DNA from: Bordetella sp. LUAb4
GTDB taxonomy: Bacteria > Pseudomonadota > Gammaproteobacteria > Burkholderiales > Burkholderiaceae_B
Direction of reading: 5' to 3'
DNA: 64,000 bases
NCBI RefSeq assembly: GCF_021325795.1
Contig: NZ_JAHPZX010000001.1
Span: 930,001-994,000, forward strand
Part shown: positions 36,183 through 44,642 of the stretch, one piece after another
Numbering within the stretch: the stretch's first letter is position 1
Layout of the letters: each line of letters begins with the position of its first letter
The notes under the pieces: model-generated
What the model saw: only the letters and a program-made list of their open reading frames with translations
Databases searched by the model: none
What the model was told of the DNA's origin: nothing
Translations under genes and position numbers: made by a program

Positions 36183-37266
36183 ACTTTCGGTGGAAGACCT
36201 GCACCTGGACTACGGCGACGTGCCGGTGCTCAAGGGCGTATCGATGGATCTGCGCCAGGGCGAAGTGGTCTCGCTGCTGGGACCGTCCGGTAGCGGCAAG
36301 ACCACGCTGCTGCGCGCGGTGGCCGGCCTGGAAGCCGCCAAGCGCGGCAGGATCACCATCGGCGAACGCGTGGTGTTCGATGGCGCGAAGGGCGAAGTGC
36401 CGGCCGAGGACCGCAACCTGGGGTTGGTATTCCAGTCCTACGCGCTGTGGCCGCACAAGACGGTCTATGAAAATGTCGCCTATCCCCTGCAACTGCGCCG
36501 CACGCCCACCGCGGAAACGCGCCAGCGCGTGCAGGAAGTGCTGGACCAGTTGGGGCTGGGCCACCTGGCGGCACGCCATCCCCATCAACTGTCGGGGGGC
36601 CAGCAGCAGCGCGTGGCCATCGGCCGGGCGCTGGTCTATAACCCGCCGGTCATCCTGCTGGACGAACCTTTGTCCAATCTGGATGCGAAATTGCGCGAAG
36701 AAGCGCGCGCATTCCTGCGTGAACTGATCGTTCGGCTGGGTCTGTCGGCCTTGATGGTGACCCACGACCAGAGCGAGGCGCTGGCGATTTCCGATCGCAT
36801 CCTGCTGCTGAACAACGGCCGCATCGAACAGCAGGGCACGCCGCAGCAGATGTATGGCTCGCCGCGGACGCTGTTCTGCGCCGAGTTCATGGGCAGCAAC
36901 AATCGTATGAATGGCCGAGTCAGCGAGATCCGTGACGGCAAGGCGCGCATCGAAGGCGCCGGCTGGCAGTTGTGGGGCCAGGCCGCCGAAGGGTTGAGCG
37001 TCGGCCAGGAGGCCACCGCGGTCATCCGTGTGGAGCAGGTACGGTTGGCTGACGATCCGGAAGGCAATCACCTGGACATGCAATTGATGACCGGCATGTA
37101 CCTTGGCGACAAATGGGAATACCTGTTCCGCACGCCGGGAGAGGAATCCGTCAACGCCATGGCGTTGCGCGCCTACGGCCAGGAAAGCCGCGCTGCCGGC
37201 ACCTGCCGTCTGGCGCTGCCGGCTGCGCAAGTCTGGATATTTCCGCTTGCGGCGAAGGGGGCCTAA
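36175..37266 (+). CDS. ABC transporter ATP-binding protein (FbpC/PotA-like)
   Basis: A 363-residue ABC ATPase that powers the adjacent permease. Walker A is GPSGSGKTTLLRA, the Q-loop is in VFQSYALWPHKT, the signature is LSGGQQQRVAIGRAL, Walker B is ILLDEPLSNLD and the H-loop is in VTHDQSEALA. The C-terminal 120 residues form a TOBE-like regulatory domain (NNRMNGRVSEIRDGKARIEG onward). It completes the import system begun at 33219. tonB follows only 9 bases later but is of a different function. Confidence 0.93.
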   Translation: MIELSVEDLHLDYGDVPVLKGVSMDLRQGEVVSLLGPSGSGKTTLLRAVAGLEAAKRGRITIGERVVFDGAKGEVPAEDRNLGLVFQSYALWPHKTVYENVAYPLQLRRTPTAETRQRVQEVLDQLGLGHLAARHPHQLSGGQQQRVAIGRALVYNPPVILLDEPLSNLDAKLREEARAFLRELIVRLGLSALMVTHDQSEALAISDRILLLNNGRIEQQGTPQQMYGSPRTLFCAEFMGSNNRMNGRVSEIRDGKARIEGAGWQLWGQAAEGLSVGQEATAVIRVEQVRLADDPEGNHLDMQLMTGMYLGDKWEYLFRTPGEESVNAMALRAYGQESRAAGTCRLALPAAQVWIFPLAAKGA

Positions 37267-37275
37267 AATGCCCGC

Positions 37276-38172
37276 GTGCAACAGACTTTGCCTTCCTCCT
37301 CCCTGACCCGATCCGCGCGCTGGCTGAGCGCGCGCGCGCAACACTACCTGTGGATCGGGCTGGTGATCTCCCTGTTCGTCCACGCCGTGGTGCTGGCGCT
37401 GCGCTTCGCGCCGCCGCGCACCCCGCATCCGCCGGCACAATCGCTGGAAGTGATCCTGGTCAATACGCGGACGGAAAACGCCCCGGCCAAGGCCGAGGCG
37501 CGTGCCCAGGCCAATGTCGAAGGGGGCGGCGACGCCGAGAAAGGCATGGCCCAGTCGCCGCTGCCGCAGTCGGGCGACGCGCCCAACGCCATCGTGCTGG
37601 ATGCCATGCACAAACGGCAGGCGGAGCTGGAGGCCGAACAACAACAGCTGCTGACCCAGTTGATGGCACGCACCCAGGCCGGCCGCGCCCATCAGCAGGG
37701 CGAACCGACACCGCGCGCCGCCGAGCCCGGCAAAGACGATGCCGACCAGGACAGCGTGCTGCAGAACGCCCAGGTGGCGGCTTTGTCGCAGCGCGTGCAG
37801 GCCTATAACAAGAAGCCGCGCCGCGCCTTCGTGGCACCGGCCGCCGAGGCCTCGCGCTTCGCGCCCTACCTGGATGCCTGGCGCAACCGGGTCGAAACCA
37901 TCGGCACCCAATACTATCCGGATGAAGCGCGCGGCAAGGTCTATGGCTCGCTGCGCATGACGGTCTACGTGCGCGCCGACGGCAGCGTGGCGGACGTCGA
38001 GATCGATAGCCCCTCGCCGCAGGCAGTGCTGAATCAGGCGGCGCGCCGCATCGTGCAGATGTCCGCGCCCTTCCCGCCTTTTCCGCCGGAGATCGCCCGC
38101 GACACCGACGTCCTGGCCATCACGCGGACCTGGAATTTCGTTAACGACACCCTGGAAACCCACGCGCCATGA
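37276..38172 (+). CDS. TonB-like energy transducer
   Basis: A 298-residue protein with an N-terminal membrane anchor (LWIGLVISLFVHAVVLALRF), a long Pro/Ala/Gln-rich periplasmic linker (about 50-195), and a C-terminal TonB-type domain (SLRMTVYVRADGSVADVEID through ITRTWNFVN). The SFVHA-like His in the anchor is the usual TonB feature. It starts at GTG (37276); no ATG is available in frame nearby. No exbBD lies in the window. It overlaps aroE by 4 bases. The role is transfer of proton-motive energy to outer-membrane receptors or a related envelope task. Confidence 0.87.
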   Translation: MQQTLPSSSLTRSARWLSARAQHYLWIGLVISLFVHAVVLALRFAPPRTPHPPAQSLEVILVNTRTENAPAKAEARAQANVEGGGDAEKGMAQSPLPQSGDAPNAIVLDAMHKRQAELEAEQQQLLTQLMARTQAGRAHQQGEPTPRAAEPGKDDADQDSVLQNAQVAALSQRVQAYNKKPRRAFVAPAAEASRFAPYLDAWRNRVETIGTQYYPDEARGKVYGSLRMTVYVRADGSVADVEIDSPSPQAVLNQAARRIVQMSAPFPPFPPEIARDTDVLAITRTWNFVNDTLETHAP

Positions 38173-39092
38173 CCGTCTCTTCTTCCCAATCCGGCCAGGG
38201 CCAGAACCAGAACTCGGGTCAGTCCTCGGATCAGTCCGCCGGCAGACCTCGCTATGCCGTCATCGGCAACCCGGTCGCCCACAGCCGTTCGCCGCACATC
38301 CACACCCTGTTCGGGCGCCAGACCGGCATCGACCTGGACTACGGCCTGCTGGCGGCGCCACTGGACGGCTTCACGGCGACGGTGCGCGATTTCTTCGCGC
38401 AAGGCGGCGGCGGCCTGAATGTAACGGTGCCCTTCAAGCAGGAAGCCTGGCAACTGGCGCAGGCCAATTTGAGCGACCGCGCCCGGCTGGCCGGCGCAGT
38501 CAACACGCTGTGGCAGCGCGACGGCGTGCTGCACGGCTGCAATACCGACGGCGTGGGCCTGGTGCAGGACCTGCGCCGCCTGGGCGTGGACCTGCAAGGC
38601 GCGCGTCTGCTGCTGCTGGGCGCCGGCGGCGCCGCGCGCGGCGTACTGCAGCCCTTGGCGCAAGCCGGCTGCGCGCGCCTGCACATCGTCAACCGCAACG
38701 CCGACCGCGCGCGCAACCTGGCCAGCGACTGGCTGCGCGCCAGCGGCGCCAGCAGCCCGGCGGTGAGCGCCGGCGGCCTGGACGAAGCCGCGCTGGGCGG
38801 CCCTTGGGACGTCGTGGTCAATGCCACCTCCAGCAGCCTGGCAGACGCGCCGCCCGATGTGCCGGCCGGACTCTATGCCCCCGGCGCGCTGGCCTATGAC
38901 ATGATGTACGGCGCTCAGCCCACCGCCTTCATGCGCCAGGCCAAGGCCGACAGTGCCGCGCACTGCGCCGACGGACTGGGCATGCTGGTGGGCCAGGCGG
39001 CCGAAAGCTTCTACATCTGGCACCAGGTAAGGCCCGACCCCGAACCGGTGTTGCGGACGCTGCGCGCGGCACTCGCGGCGCCGGCGCACTAG
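38169..39092 (+). CDS. aroE: Shikimate dehydrogenase
   Basis: A 307-residue NADP-dependent enzyme reducing 3-dehydroshikimate to shikimate. The N-terminal substrate domain has VIGNPVAHSRSPHIHTLF and NVTVPFKQEAW with the catalytic Lys. The nucleotide-binding glycine motif is LLLGAGGAARGV. A Gln/Ser/Asn-rich N-terminal extension of about 25 residues precedes the normal start of the fold, so a later start is possible but none is obvious. Its ATG overlaps the TonB-like gene's stop. Confidence 0.96.
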   Translation: MTVSSSQSGQGQNQNSGQSSDQSAGRPRYAVIGNPVAHSRSPHIHTLFGRQTGIDLDYGLLAAPLDGFTATVRDFFAQGGGGLNVTVPFKQEAWQLAQANLSDRARLAGAVNTLWQRDGVLHGCNTDGVGLVQDLRRLGVDLQGARLLLLGAGGAARGVLQPLAQAGCARLHIVNRNADRARNLASDWLRASGASSPAVSAGGLDEAALGGPWDVVVNATSSSLADAPPDVPAGLYAPGALAYDMMYGAQPTAFMRQAKADSAAHCADGLGMLVGQAAESFYIWHQVRPDPEPVLRTLRAALAAPAH

Positions 39093-39109
39093 CGGGAAGA
39101 CCGGCAAGC

Positions 39110-39844
39110 ATGGCGACGCGTCGCTCCGCCGGCGGCCACTGGACCGTCAAGCGCACCATCCTGGCCGCCTTGATGGCCTTGTTGTGTCTCGCCATCCTGT
39201 ATGAACTGTGGTTGTTTTGCATGGTGGTCTGGTACGCCCACCGCAATCCGGCCAGCAGTTCCGTGATGCGCGAACAGCTGGCCGAGCTGCGCGAAGACAA
39301 CCCGCGCGCGCAGCTCAAGTTCACCTGGGCCGACTATGGCCAGATCAGTAGCAACCTCAAACGCGCGGTGATCGGGGCGGAGGACTCCAATTTCCTCGAA
39401 CACGACGGCATCGAATGGGAAGCCATGCGCAAAGCCTGGGAGTACAACCAGAAACAGGCTGAAGAGGGGCGCGCCAAGATGCGTGGCGGATCGACCATTA
39501 CGCAGCAATTGGCGAAGAATTTGTTTCTTTCCGGATCGCGCACTTATTTACGCAAGGGCCAGGAACTGATCCTGACGTTCATGATCGAGTGGGTCATGAC
39601 CAAGCAGCGCATTCTCGAGCTCTATCTGAATGTCGCCGAATGGGGCGTGGGCATTTTTGGCGCGGAGGCCGCTTCCCAGCATTACTTCAACGTCAGCGCC
39701 GCGCGCCTGAGCCCGACCCAGGCCGCCCGCCTGGCGGCCATGCTGCCCAACCCGCGCTATTACGACAAGCATCGCGGCACCACCTACCTGAACTCCCGCA
39801 CGGGCATCCTGCAACGCCGGATACCGCAGGCGGAAATACCGTGA
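39110..39844 (+). CDS. mtgA: Monofunctional biosynthetic peptidoglycan transglycosylase
   Basis: A 244-residue inner-membrane glycosyltransferase (GT51) that polymerises lipid II. It has a single TM anchor (TILAALMALLCLAILYELWLF) and then the GT51 motifs: EDSNFLEHDGIEWEA with the catalytic Glu, RGGSTITQQLAKNLFLS, and KQRILELYLNVAEWGVGIFGAE. It lies 17 bases after aroE, the usual betaproteobacterial pair. Confidence 0.96.
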   Translation: MATRRSAGGHWTVKRTILAALMALLCLAILYELWLFCMVVWYAHRNPASSSVMREQLAELREDNPRAQLKFTWADYGQISSNLKRAVIGAEDSNFLEHDGIEWEAMRKAWEYNQKQAEEGRAKMRGGSTITQQLAKNLFLSGSRTYLRKGQELILTFMIEWVMTKQRILELYLNVAEWGVGIFGAEAASQHYFNVSAARLSPTQAARLAAMLPNPRYYDKHRGTTYLNSRTGILQRRIPQAEIP

Positions 39845-40033
39845 TGGGCCGGCGCGGCCATTTATGAAGATCATGAACGTTTTGCTTGCACGTGCGCGCT
39901 GAGCGCAACGTCGCCTCGATGCTACGATGGCCGGGGCAGAAGGCCCGCATATTTGTTAAGCTTCCCTGTTTGGCGTTGCGGGCATTGCTGCCGCGCGTCC
40001 CGCTTGAGATTTTTCCCGCGACACCTCTTTCCA

Positions 40034-41212
40034 ATGCGTACCGCCCGCCGTTATCTGGCTCGTGAAATCTACCGCTCCTGCACCGTGGTGCTGCTGGCGC
40101 TGATAGGCCTGTTCACGTTCTTCGCCTTGGTGGACGACCTGGACAACCTGGGCGGCAAGTTCACCATCTGGGCCCTGTTCTACATCCAGGCGCTGGCGCT
40201 GCCCACGCGGCTGTACGACCTGCTGCCGATCGGCCTGTTGATCGGCGCCATTCTTGCCCTGGCGGGCCTGGCCCAGCGCAACGAGCTGGTCATCCTGCGC
40301 GTGTCGGGCGTGAGCGGCATGCGCCTGCTGGGCATGTTGTGGATCGTCACCATCCCCGCCGTCATCGGCGCCACCATGCTGTCGGAATGGGTGACACCGG
40401 CCGCCGAGATCAAGGGCGGCGAGGCCAACCTGACCTACCGCGGCAAGGCCGGCAACGGCCGGCTCGAAAGCGGCTACTGGTTCAAGGAACCGACCAAGGA
40501 CGGCGGCAGCCGCACCATCAATATCCTGACGCTGGGCGGCAGTGGCGCGGTAGGCGGCATCACGCTCTACGAATTTCGCAAGGACCAGGAACTGATCGCC
40601 CTGTCCAAGGCCGATCGCGGTGTTTTCTCCCATGGCGACCTGGTCATGGAAAACGTCGTGGAGAACCGCATCGCGCCCGATGCGGTGGATGCCCTGGACA
40701 AGGCCGAACCGCCCAAGGACGCGATTCTGCAGGTCATCAAAATGCCGCGCCGCGTGCTGGACACCACGCTGACGCCGGAACGGCTGCTGGCACGCGTGCT
40801 GACACCGGAACGGATGTCGGTGGTGACGCTGCTGGACTACATCGATTATCTGCGCCATAACAACCTGCAGTACGACCGCCAGGTCGTCGCGTTGTGGCGC
40901 AAGGCAGTCTACCCGTTCACCCTGCTGGTGATGATGACCATCGCCGCGCCGGTGGCCTTCATGCAGACGCGGCGGGGTGGCGTGGGGGCCAAGGTCTTCA
41001 TCGGCATCCTGGTCGGCGTGGCCTTCTTCATGTGCAACCAGCTGGCGCTCAACGTCGGCATGCTCAGCCACTGGCCGCCATGGCTCACGGCGCTGGGGCC
41101 CAATGCCATTGCCCTGCTGCTCGCCTTCGGTGCGCTGACGATGATGGAATACCGGCACGCGATCTCGCGCAATTTCGCGCAGCGAGCGCCCTGGAGCAAA
41201 TCGCCGGTATGA
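40034..41212 (+). CDS. lptG: LPS export ABC transporter permease LptG
   Basis: A 392-residue YjgP/YjgQ-family permease that, with LptF and LptB, extracts LPS from the inner membrane. Helices near the N terminus ([20 protein letters not shown]) and the coupling region [22 protein letters not shown] fit LptG. A large periplasmic beta-jellyroll lies in the middle (about 125-265), and the C-terminal helices close the fold. The start chosen is [15 protein letters not shown]; the frame extends 27 codons upstream without homology. lptF, commonly next to lptG, is not upstream here. apaH overlaps its stop by 4 bases. Confidence 0.92.
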   Translation: MRTARRYLAREIYRSCTVVLLALIGLFTFFALVDDLDNLGGKFTIWALFYIQALALPTRLYDLLPIGLLIGAILALAGLAQRNELVILRVSGVSGMRLLGMLWIVTIPAVIGATMLSEWVTPAAEIKGGEANLTYRGKAGNGRLESGYWFKEPTKDGGSRTINILTLGGSGAVGGITLYEFRKDQELIALSKADRGVFSHGDLVMENVVENRIAPDAVDALDKAEPPKDAILQVIKMPRRVLDTTLTPERLLARVLTPERMSVVTLLDYIDYLRHNNLQYDRQVVALWRKAVYPFTLLVMMTIAAPVAFMQTRRGGVGAKVFIGILVGVAFFMCNQLALNVGMLSHWPPWLTALGPNAIALLLAFGALTMMEYRHAISRNFAQRAPWSKSPV

Positions 41213-42048
41213 AGGGCCACGATATCTGGATGATCGGCGACTTGCAGGGATGCTGCGAGCCGCTGGACCAATTGCTGGCGCAACCGGCACTCAAGGAAGA
41301 CCCGCAAGCACGGTTCTGGTTCGCGGGCGACCTCATCAACCGCGGCCCCAAATCGCTGGCGACGCTGCGCCGCGTGATGGAGCTGGAAGAACGCGCCGTG
41401 GCCGTGCTGGGCAATCATGACCTGCATCTGCTGGCGGCGGCAGCGGGCGTGCGTAAACCGGGTAAGTCGGACACCATCGACGACATCCTGTCGGCGCCCG
41501 ATGCCAAGCGCCTGATCGACTGGGTGCGCCACCGGCCCCTGGCCCATTTCGCGCACGATCATCTGATGGTGCACGCCGGCACGCTGGCGAAATGGGACGT
41601 GGCCAAGACCCTGGCGCTGGCCAGCGAGGTGCAGGACGCCCTGCGCGGCCCCAACTGGCAACGCGCGCTGCAAAAAATGTACGGCAATCAGCCCGCGCGC
41701 TGGGACGAGCAGTACCGCGGCGGCAAACGCATCCGGGTCATCATCAATGCTTTGACGCGCATGCGGCTGTGCACGCTGTCGGGCCGTATGGAATTCGCCA
41801 CCAAGGTCGCGCCCGGCGCGTGGCCACCCGGGCTGATTCCCTGGTTCGACGTGCCCAATCGCGCCACCAGCAACGTCACCGTGGTGTTCGGCCACTGGTC
41901 GACACTGGGGCTGTTGCTGCGCAAGGACGTCATCTGCCTGGATACCGGCTGCGTCTGGGGCGGCAAGCTGACCGCGCTGCGCATGCGTGACCGCAAGCTG
42001 GTGCAGGTGGCTTGCGGCCAGGGCCTGGACCCCACCTCCGACGGCTGA
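41209..42048 (+). CDS. apaH: Symmetrical bis(5'-nucleosyl)-tetraphosphatase
   Basis: A 279-residue metallophosphatase that hydrolyses Ap4A to two ADP and can remove Np4 RNA caps. Motifs of the PPP-like fold are present: [37 protein letters not shown] and the Asp/His region [10 protein letters not shown]. The ATG overlaps the lptG stop. The length is normal. It is convergent with plsC. Confidence 0.94.
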   Translation: MKGHDIWMIGDLQGCCEPLDQLLAQPALKEDPQARFWFAGDLINRGPKSLATLRRVMELEERAVAVLGNHDLHLLAAAAGVRKPGKSDTIDDILSAPDAKRLIDWVRHRPLAHFAHDHLMVHAGTLAKWDVAKTLALASEVQDALRGPNWQRALQKMYGNQPARWDEQYRGGKRIRVIINALTRMRLCTLSGRMEFATKVAPGAWPPGLIPWFDVPNRATSNVTVVFGHWSTLGLLLRKDVICLDTGCVWGGKLTALRMRDRKLVQVACGQGLDPTSDG

Positions 42049-42129
42049 ATCCACGCGCTGCGGCAACCGCGGCGCACACTGTGGCAACCCTGCTTCAGGG
42101 CGCCCGCGGCGCTCCGGGTTGCGTGACGC

Positions 42130-42879
42130 TCAGAGCAGATGCGAGCGTATGCCCTCGCGCGCGCGGCGCGACAACTCCAGGCGCGACACGGGCGTGCCAT
42201 CGGGATCGGTCTGCGCCAGCGGCGGCAGAAACACCGCTTCCACGGCCAGGCCACGCTCACCCAGCACACGCCACAGATTGGCGACCAGGGACTCTTCCCC
42301 AGTGAACGAGGCGTAATGATCCCGTTTGCCATTACGCATGAAGCGCAGGGCCAGCGGCTGTATGGTCACGCCGGCCTGACGCGCCGGCTCGAACAGGCTG
42401 GCGTGGAACGGCAGCAGGTCGTAGCCTTCCGTGGTGGTGCCCTCGGGAAACAGGCCGACGGCCTCGCCATGCGAGAAGCGGCGCTGCATGGCCGCGCCCA
42501 CCGTCTGTACCGCGTGCCGCTGGCCGCGCTGGATGAACAAAGTGCCGGCGCCGGCCACCAGCCAGCCCACCACCGGCCAGCGACGGATTTCCGCCTTGGC
42601 CACGAAGGCGGTGGGGCGCACGGCATTGATCACGAAAATGTCGATCCACGACACATGGTTACCCACCAACAGCACGGCTTCGCGCATGCGGGGCGTGCCG
42701 CGCACCAGTACGCGCACGCCACTGATACGAATGAGGCAGCGAGACCAGGTGCGATTGAGCAGCGCCCGCCCTTTTATGCCGATGAAGGGGTACACCGTCC
42801 CCACCAGCAGCAGGCCCAGCAAGACCAGAAGAATCACCACCGCACAGCGGGGGATGAATCGCAGCAACCGCAGCATCAT
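42130..42879 (-). CDS. plsC: 1-acyl-sn-glycerol-3-phosphate acyltransferase (PlsC family)
   Basis: A 249-residue membrane-bound acyltransferase making phosphatidic acid from lysophosphatidic acid. The N terminus is a hydrophobic anchor (CAVVILLVLLGLLLVGTVY). The catalytic NHxxxxD motif is GNHVSWIDIF and the acceptor motif is LFPEGTTTEG. The start chosen is the first ATG of MMLRLLRF (42879); an ATG five codons upstream (42894) and a TTG at 42900 are alternatives. A 12-bp tandem-repeat tract lies directly upstream, so the promoter must be in or beyond it. Confidence 0.9.
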   Translation of the reverse strand: MMLRLLRFIPRCAVVILLVLLGLLLVGTVYPFIGIKGRALLNRTWSRCLIRISGVRVLVRGTPRMREAVLLVGNHVSWIDIFVINAVRPTAFVAKAEIRRWPVVGWLVAGAGTLFIQRGQRHAVQTVGAAMQRRFSHGEAVGLFPEGTTTEGYDLLPFHASLFEPARQAGVTIQPLALRFMRNGKRDHYASFTGEESLVANLWRVLGERGLAVEAVFLPPLAQTDPDGTPVSRLELSRRAREGIRSHLL

Positions 42880-42905
42880 GGTTGGCAACCCCATTCGCAA
42901 CCGCG

Positions 42906-42977
42906 TTGCGAGCCTTGTTGCAAGCCTTGTTGCGAGCCCTGTTGCAGGCCTTGTTGCGAGCCCCCTCGCAAGCCCCG
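42906..42977. repeat. Six tandem 12-bp repeats upstream of plsC
   Basis: Units of the form TTGCGAGCCTTG lie end to end: 42906-42917, 42918-42929, 42930-42941, 42942-42953, 42954-42965 and a decayed sixth to 42977. The tract is a probable VNTR. Similar 12-bp units occur at 29575-29628. Confidence 0.85.
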
Positions 42978-43145
42978 CCCCGCGGCCGCCCGGCGCCAGA
43001 CGCGCGGCGTCCGCCAGTCGTGATTGGGAGATGGGTACGGACAGCCGAAGTCCAGAACGGTCATGGGTGAATCAGAGGAGAATGAGGCGCGGCCGAGCCG
43101 GCGGCTCGCCGGGCGCAACCATAACACGACCCGGCGTCATCGAGC

Positions 43146-43234
43146 GGGCGCCCTGGGCGGGGCCCCCTAGCCGGGCGCCCTGGGCGGGGCCCCCTAGCCG
43201 GGCGCCCCTAGGCGGGCCCCCCTAGCCGGGCGCC
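43146..43234. repeat. Three tandem 27/28-bp GC-rich repeats ending at the ruvX stop
   Basis: Units at 43146-43172, 43173-43199 (identical) and 43200-43227 (slightly changed), plus a 7-base partial unit 43228-43234 that abuts the ruvX stop codon. Each contains GGGGCCCC-type self-complementary sequence and CTAG, so the tract can fold into strong stems in the ruvX transcript. Confidence 0.9.
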
Positions 43235-43633
43235 TCACTCCGGCAACGCGTCCAGGTAGCGCTGAAGAATCACGGCAGCCGCCATGGCATCGTCGTCGGC
43301 ATGCGTGCCCAGTAGCGCCTGCGCCTGCATGCTGGACCCGCGTTCGTCGACCAATTCCACCGTCACGCCGAAACGGCCATGCAGCCGGTTGGCGAACCGG
43401 CGGCAACGCGCGGAGGCTTCCTGCTCGCCCCCTTCCGCCGTCAACGCCAGTCCCACCACCACCCGTTGCGGCTGCCACTCGCGCAGCAATGCCTCGATAC
43501 GGGCAAAGCGCGGCGCCAGCGCCTCGCCATACAGAATTTCCAGGGGCCGGGCCTGCCGCGTCAGGGTGTTGCCGATGGCGATGCCGATTTTCTTGGTACC
43601 GTAATCGAACGCCAGCAGGGTCTCATCAGGCAT
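43235..43633 (-). CDS. ruvX: Putative Holliday junction resolvase / pre-16S rRNA nuclease RuvX (YqgF)
   Basis: A 132-residue RNase H-fold nuclease. In E. coli YqgF is essential and matures the 5' end of 16S rRNA. The catalytic Asp-containing motifs are LLAFDYGTKKIGIAIG, VVGLAL, DERGSSMQA and HADDDAMAA. The start MPDETLLAFD overlaps the algH stop by 8 bases, the usual pairing. A GC-rich repeat tract begins immediately after its stop. Confidence 0.94.
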   Translation of the reverse strand: MPDETLLAFDYGTKKIGIAIGNTLTRQARPLEILYGEALAPRFARIEALLREWQPQRVVVGLALTAEGGEQEASARCRRFANRLHGRFGVTVELVDERGSSMQAQALLGTHADDDAMAAAVILQRYLDALPE

Positions 43634-44219
43634 GGCCGGCATCGCCCGCCAGCATGACGGGATCGATGCCCAACAGCTTGAGCGCCGCGGGATAACGATC
43701 TTCCGGCGGCACGTCGAAAATGATGTGCGGGTCGGCCGACACATTGAGCCAGGCGTTGCGCGCCATTTCGCTTTCCAGCTGACCAGCGCCCCAACCGGCA
43801 TAGCCCAAGGTGACCAGCATCTGCCGCGGGCCATTGCCTTCAGCCACCGCCTGCAACACGTCGCGCGAAGTGGTCAAGGCCAGGCCGCCCAGCTTGATGC
43901 TGGAGTTGTAGTCGCCCGGCGGCATGTGCAGGACGAAGCCACGATCGGTCTGCACGGGCCCGCCGAAGAAGACGGGCGTTGCCTTGACGGGGGCGATTTC
44001 CAGCTCCAGTTCGATCCGCTCGAACAGCGTGCCCAAGGTCAGGTCGGTGGGACGGTTGATCACCAAACCCAGCGCCCCCTTGGTGGTGTGTTCGCAAATG
44101 TAGATGACGGAACCCGCCAAGCTGCCTTCGACCATATTGGGCATGGCCATCAGGAACTGGTTGGAAAAGTCGACGGACGGGGATTCGCCGGGTACATCGG
44201 AGTGGCTTTCGTCGGTCAT
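43626..44219 (-). CDS. algH: YqgE/AlgH family protein
   Basis: A 197-residue member of the UPF0301/AlgH family. The core begins NQFLMAMPNMVEGSLAGSVIYICEHTTKGALGLVINRP, with the later GYAGWGAGQLESEMARNAWL signature. The family's biochemical role is not settled; in Pseudomonas the gene was linked to alginate regulation. It is translationally coupled to ruvX. A rubredoxin gene lies 73 bases upstream on the same strand. Confidence 0.94.
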   Translation of the reverse strand: MTDESHSDVPGESPSVDFSNQFLMAMPNMVEGSLAGSVIYICEHTTKGALGLVINRPTDLTLGTLFERIELELEIAPVKATPVFFGGPVQTDRGFVLHMPPGDYNSSIKLGGLALTTSRDVLQAVAEGNGPRQMLVTLGYAGWGAGQLESEMARNAWLNVSADPHIIFDVPPEDRYPAALKLLGIDPVMLAGDAGHA

Positions 44220-44292
44220 GGCGTATTCCTAAAGGTGACGCACCGCGTGAGCGCGCGACAGACTACGAGAGCGGCGCGGCGCGAACGCCCTA

Positions 44293-44457
44293 TCAAATTT
44301 CCATCAACTCGAAATCTTCCTTGCGCGCGCCGCATTCAGGACAGACCCAGTTGGGCGGGACGTCTTCCCAGCGCGTGCCCGCCGCGATACCCTCTTCGGG
44401 GACGCCGGTGGCTTCGTCGTAGACCCATCCACAGATCAAACACATCCAGGTTCTCAT
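44293..44457 (-). CDS. Rubredoxin
   Basis: A 54-residue one-iron electron-transfer protein. It reads MRTWMCLICGWVYDEATG, then WEDVPPNWVCPECGARK, so all four iron-ligating Cys are present in the two CxxCG knuckles (Cys6, Cys9, Cys39, Cys42). Aromatic core residues (W11, Y13, W30, W37, F49) are also kept. It is divergent from the ThiD-like gene and upstream of algH-ruvX on the same strand. The partner enzyme is not evident in the window. Confidence 0.95.
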   Translation of the reverse strand: MRTWMCLICGWVYDEATGVPEEGIAAGTRWEDVPPNWVCPECGARKEDFELMEI

Positions 44458-44642
44458 AGTTCTCTCAAGCTTCCAAATCGTTTTCGGTCACGCCCCCACC
44501 GTCCAAGTCCCCATTTTCCCGGGGACATCGGCAACACGGGTAGCGCGATCCATTAGAATGGGGTCGATCTTACCGAAACCCAATAGGCATTAGTCTGACT
44601 CAGCACAAAAAATCAGACCTGTCATTTTGATTCGCTGTACAC

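Larger units (their letters stand above)
42880..43234. other. 355-bp repeat-rich gap between plsC and ruvX
   Basis: No gene seen. It is built largely of two repeat tracts (listed separately) joined by a GC-rich stretch. In related betaproteobacteria pyrimidine-biosynthesis genes are often found at this place, as recalled from general synteny; none is present here. Confidence 0.5.

Noticed and set aside
36133..38163. A 676-codon open frame antisense to the ABC ATPase and TonB-like genes
   Set aside because: Spans two unrelated real genes on the other strand and has the composition of an antisense shadow.
42906..43234. A CRISPR array
   Set aside because: The units are directly adjacent 12-bp and 27-bp tandem repeats without spacers, and no cas genes are nearby.
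44458..44642. Possible TPP riboswitch before the ThiD-like gene and thiE
   Set aside because: The conserved CUGAGA and the long thi-box elements are not visible in this 185-bp region.
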